From Phaeodactylum tricornutum CCAP 1055/1 (Eukaryota > Bacillariophyta > Bacillariophyceae > Surirellales > Neidiaceae), in contig NC_011676.1 in NCBI RefSeq assembly GCF_000150955.2, positions 943,774 through 1,007,773 of the forward strand: 64,000 nucleotides of DNA, in the 5' to 3' direction. Positions 63,643 to 64,000 of the stretch are shown piece by piece; the first letter of the stretch is position 1; every line of letters begins with the position of its first letter. The notes under the pieces were generated by a model that saw only the letters and a program-made list of their open reading frames with translations, was not told where the DNA came from and did not search any database. The translations under genes were made by a program, and so were the position numbers.

Positions 63643-63752
63643 GAAATACTCGTTCGTTCCCAGTAGATTATCCGTATCTACTGCCTAACCTAGATGTAAC
63701 CGTTCCGTTCGTTACCTTGTTCTAAGTTGTGAGTTGCTTCACATTACGTTTC
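63643..63752. other. Unique subtelomeric spacer
   Basis: 110 bp between the last repeat element and the telomere array, including TACTGCCTAACCTAG. It matches nothing else I can see in the window. Confidence 0.6.
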
Positions 63753-63998
63753 TAGGGTTAGGGTTAGGGTTAGGGTTAGGGTTAGGGTTAGGGTTAGGGT
63801 TAGGGTTAGGGTTAGGGTTAGGGTTAGGGTTAGGGTTAGGGTTAGGGTTAGGGTTAGGGTTAGGGTTAGGGTTAGGGTTAGGGTTAGGGTTAGGGTTAGG
63901 GTTAGGGTTAGGGTTAGGGTTAGGGTTAGGGTTAGGGTTAGGGTTAGGGTTAGGGTTAGGGTTAGGGTTAGGGTTAGGGTTAGGGTTAGGGTTAGGGT
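63753..63998 (+). repeat. Telomere, (TTAGGG) x about 41
   Basis: A perfect TTAGGG array 246 bp long runs to the last two bases of the window, with the G-strand pointing right as expected for a right chromosome end. The final GG breaks the register, possibly an end-of-read error. Confidence 0.97.
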
Positions 63999-64000
63999 GG

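Noticed and set aside
1-64000. tRNA, rRNA or other structured RNA genes
   Set aside because: I looked for cloverleaf-like and rRNA-like stretches in the gaps and found none I could support by eye. A covariance-model search was not possible.

Overview
This window is the right-hand end of a nuclear chromosome from a diatom, most probably Phaeodactylum tricornutum or a close relative. It finishes in about 41 copies of TTAGGG (63753-63998). Spliced genes have short GT-AG introns of 72-89 bp. Several predicted proteins start with a signal peptide followed by an ASAFAP-like plastid-import motif (ASAIAF, ADAFAP, TAGAF). The Ty1/copia remnants look like the CoDi elements of diatoms. The species name is inference; no database was searched.

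Positions 1 to about 36.4 kb are a dense single-copy gene region. In order it holds: a secreted Cys-rich protein with a carbohydrate-binding-like module (cut by the window edge), a plastid EF-hand membrane protein, a relic and a frameshifted copy of a two-SET-domain protein, a plastid PDZ protein, a dead NXPE/SGNH-like gene, an AT-hook nuclear protein, the ribosome-biogenesis factor HEATR1/UTP10, an ankyrin/coiled-coil protein, a protein with three helicase-associated domains and no helicase, a plastid PDZ-[2Fe-2S] fusion, an EXS-domain membrane protein, an INTS2-like HEAT-type protein and an armadillo-repeat protein.

From about 36.5 kb to the telomere the window is a graveyard of mobile DNA. 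It contains a broken MULE transposase, two degenerate CoDi copies (one on each strand), two solo LTRs of a different retrotransposon each with a 5-bp target duplication, a foldback element built from iterated units, and two hAT-like MITEs with perfect 8-bp target duplications. One MITE splits a rolling-stone-like membrane-protein gene that is otherwise open. Several insertions are nested, so their order can be read.

The most unusual feature is a repeat family found eight times, always in the same orientation toward the telomere. Each copy opens with a head starting CCTAAGGGGAGGG or a close variant, followed by short tandem repeats. In most subfamilies the tandem word is the reverse complement of a word in that copy's own head, and the two change together. 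The last 8 kb is largely a head-to-tail run of these elements. Each stops where the next head begins, and one 2,145-bp stretch is present twice. I do not recognise the family.
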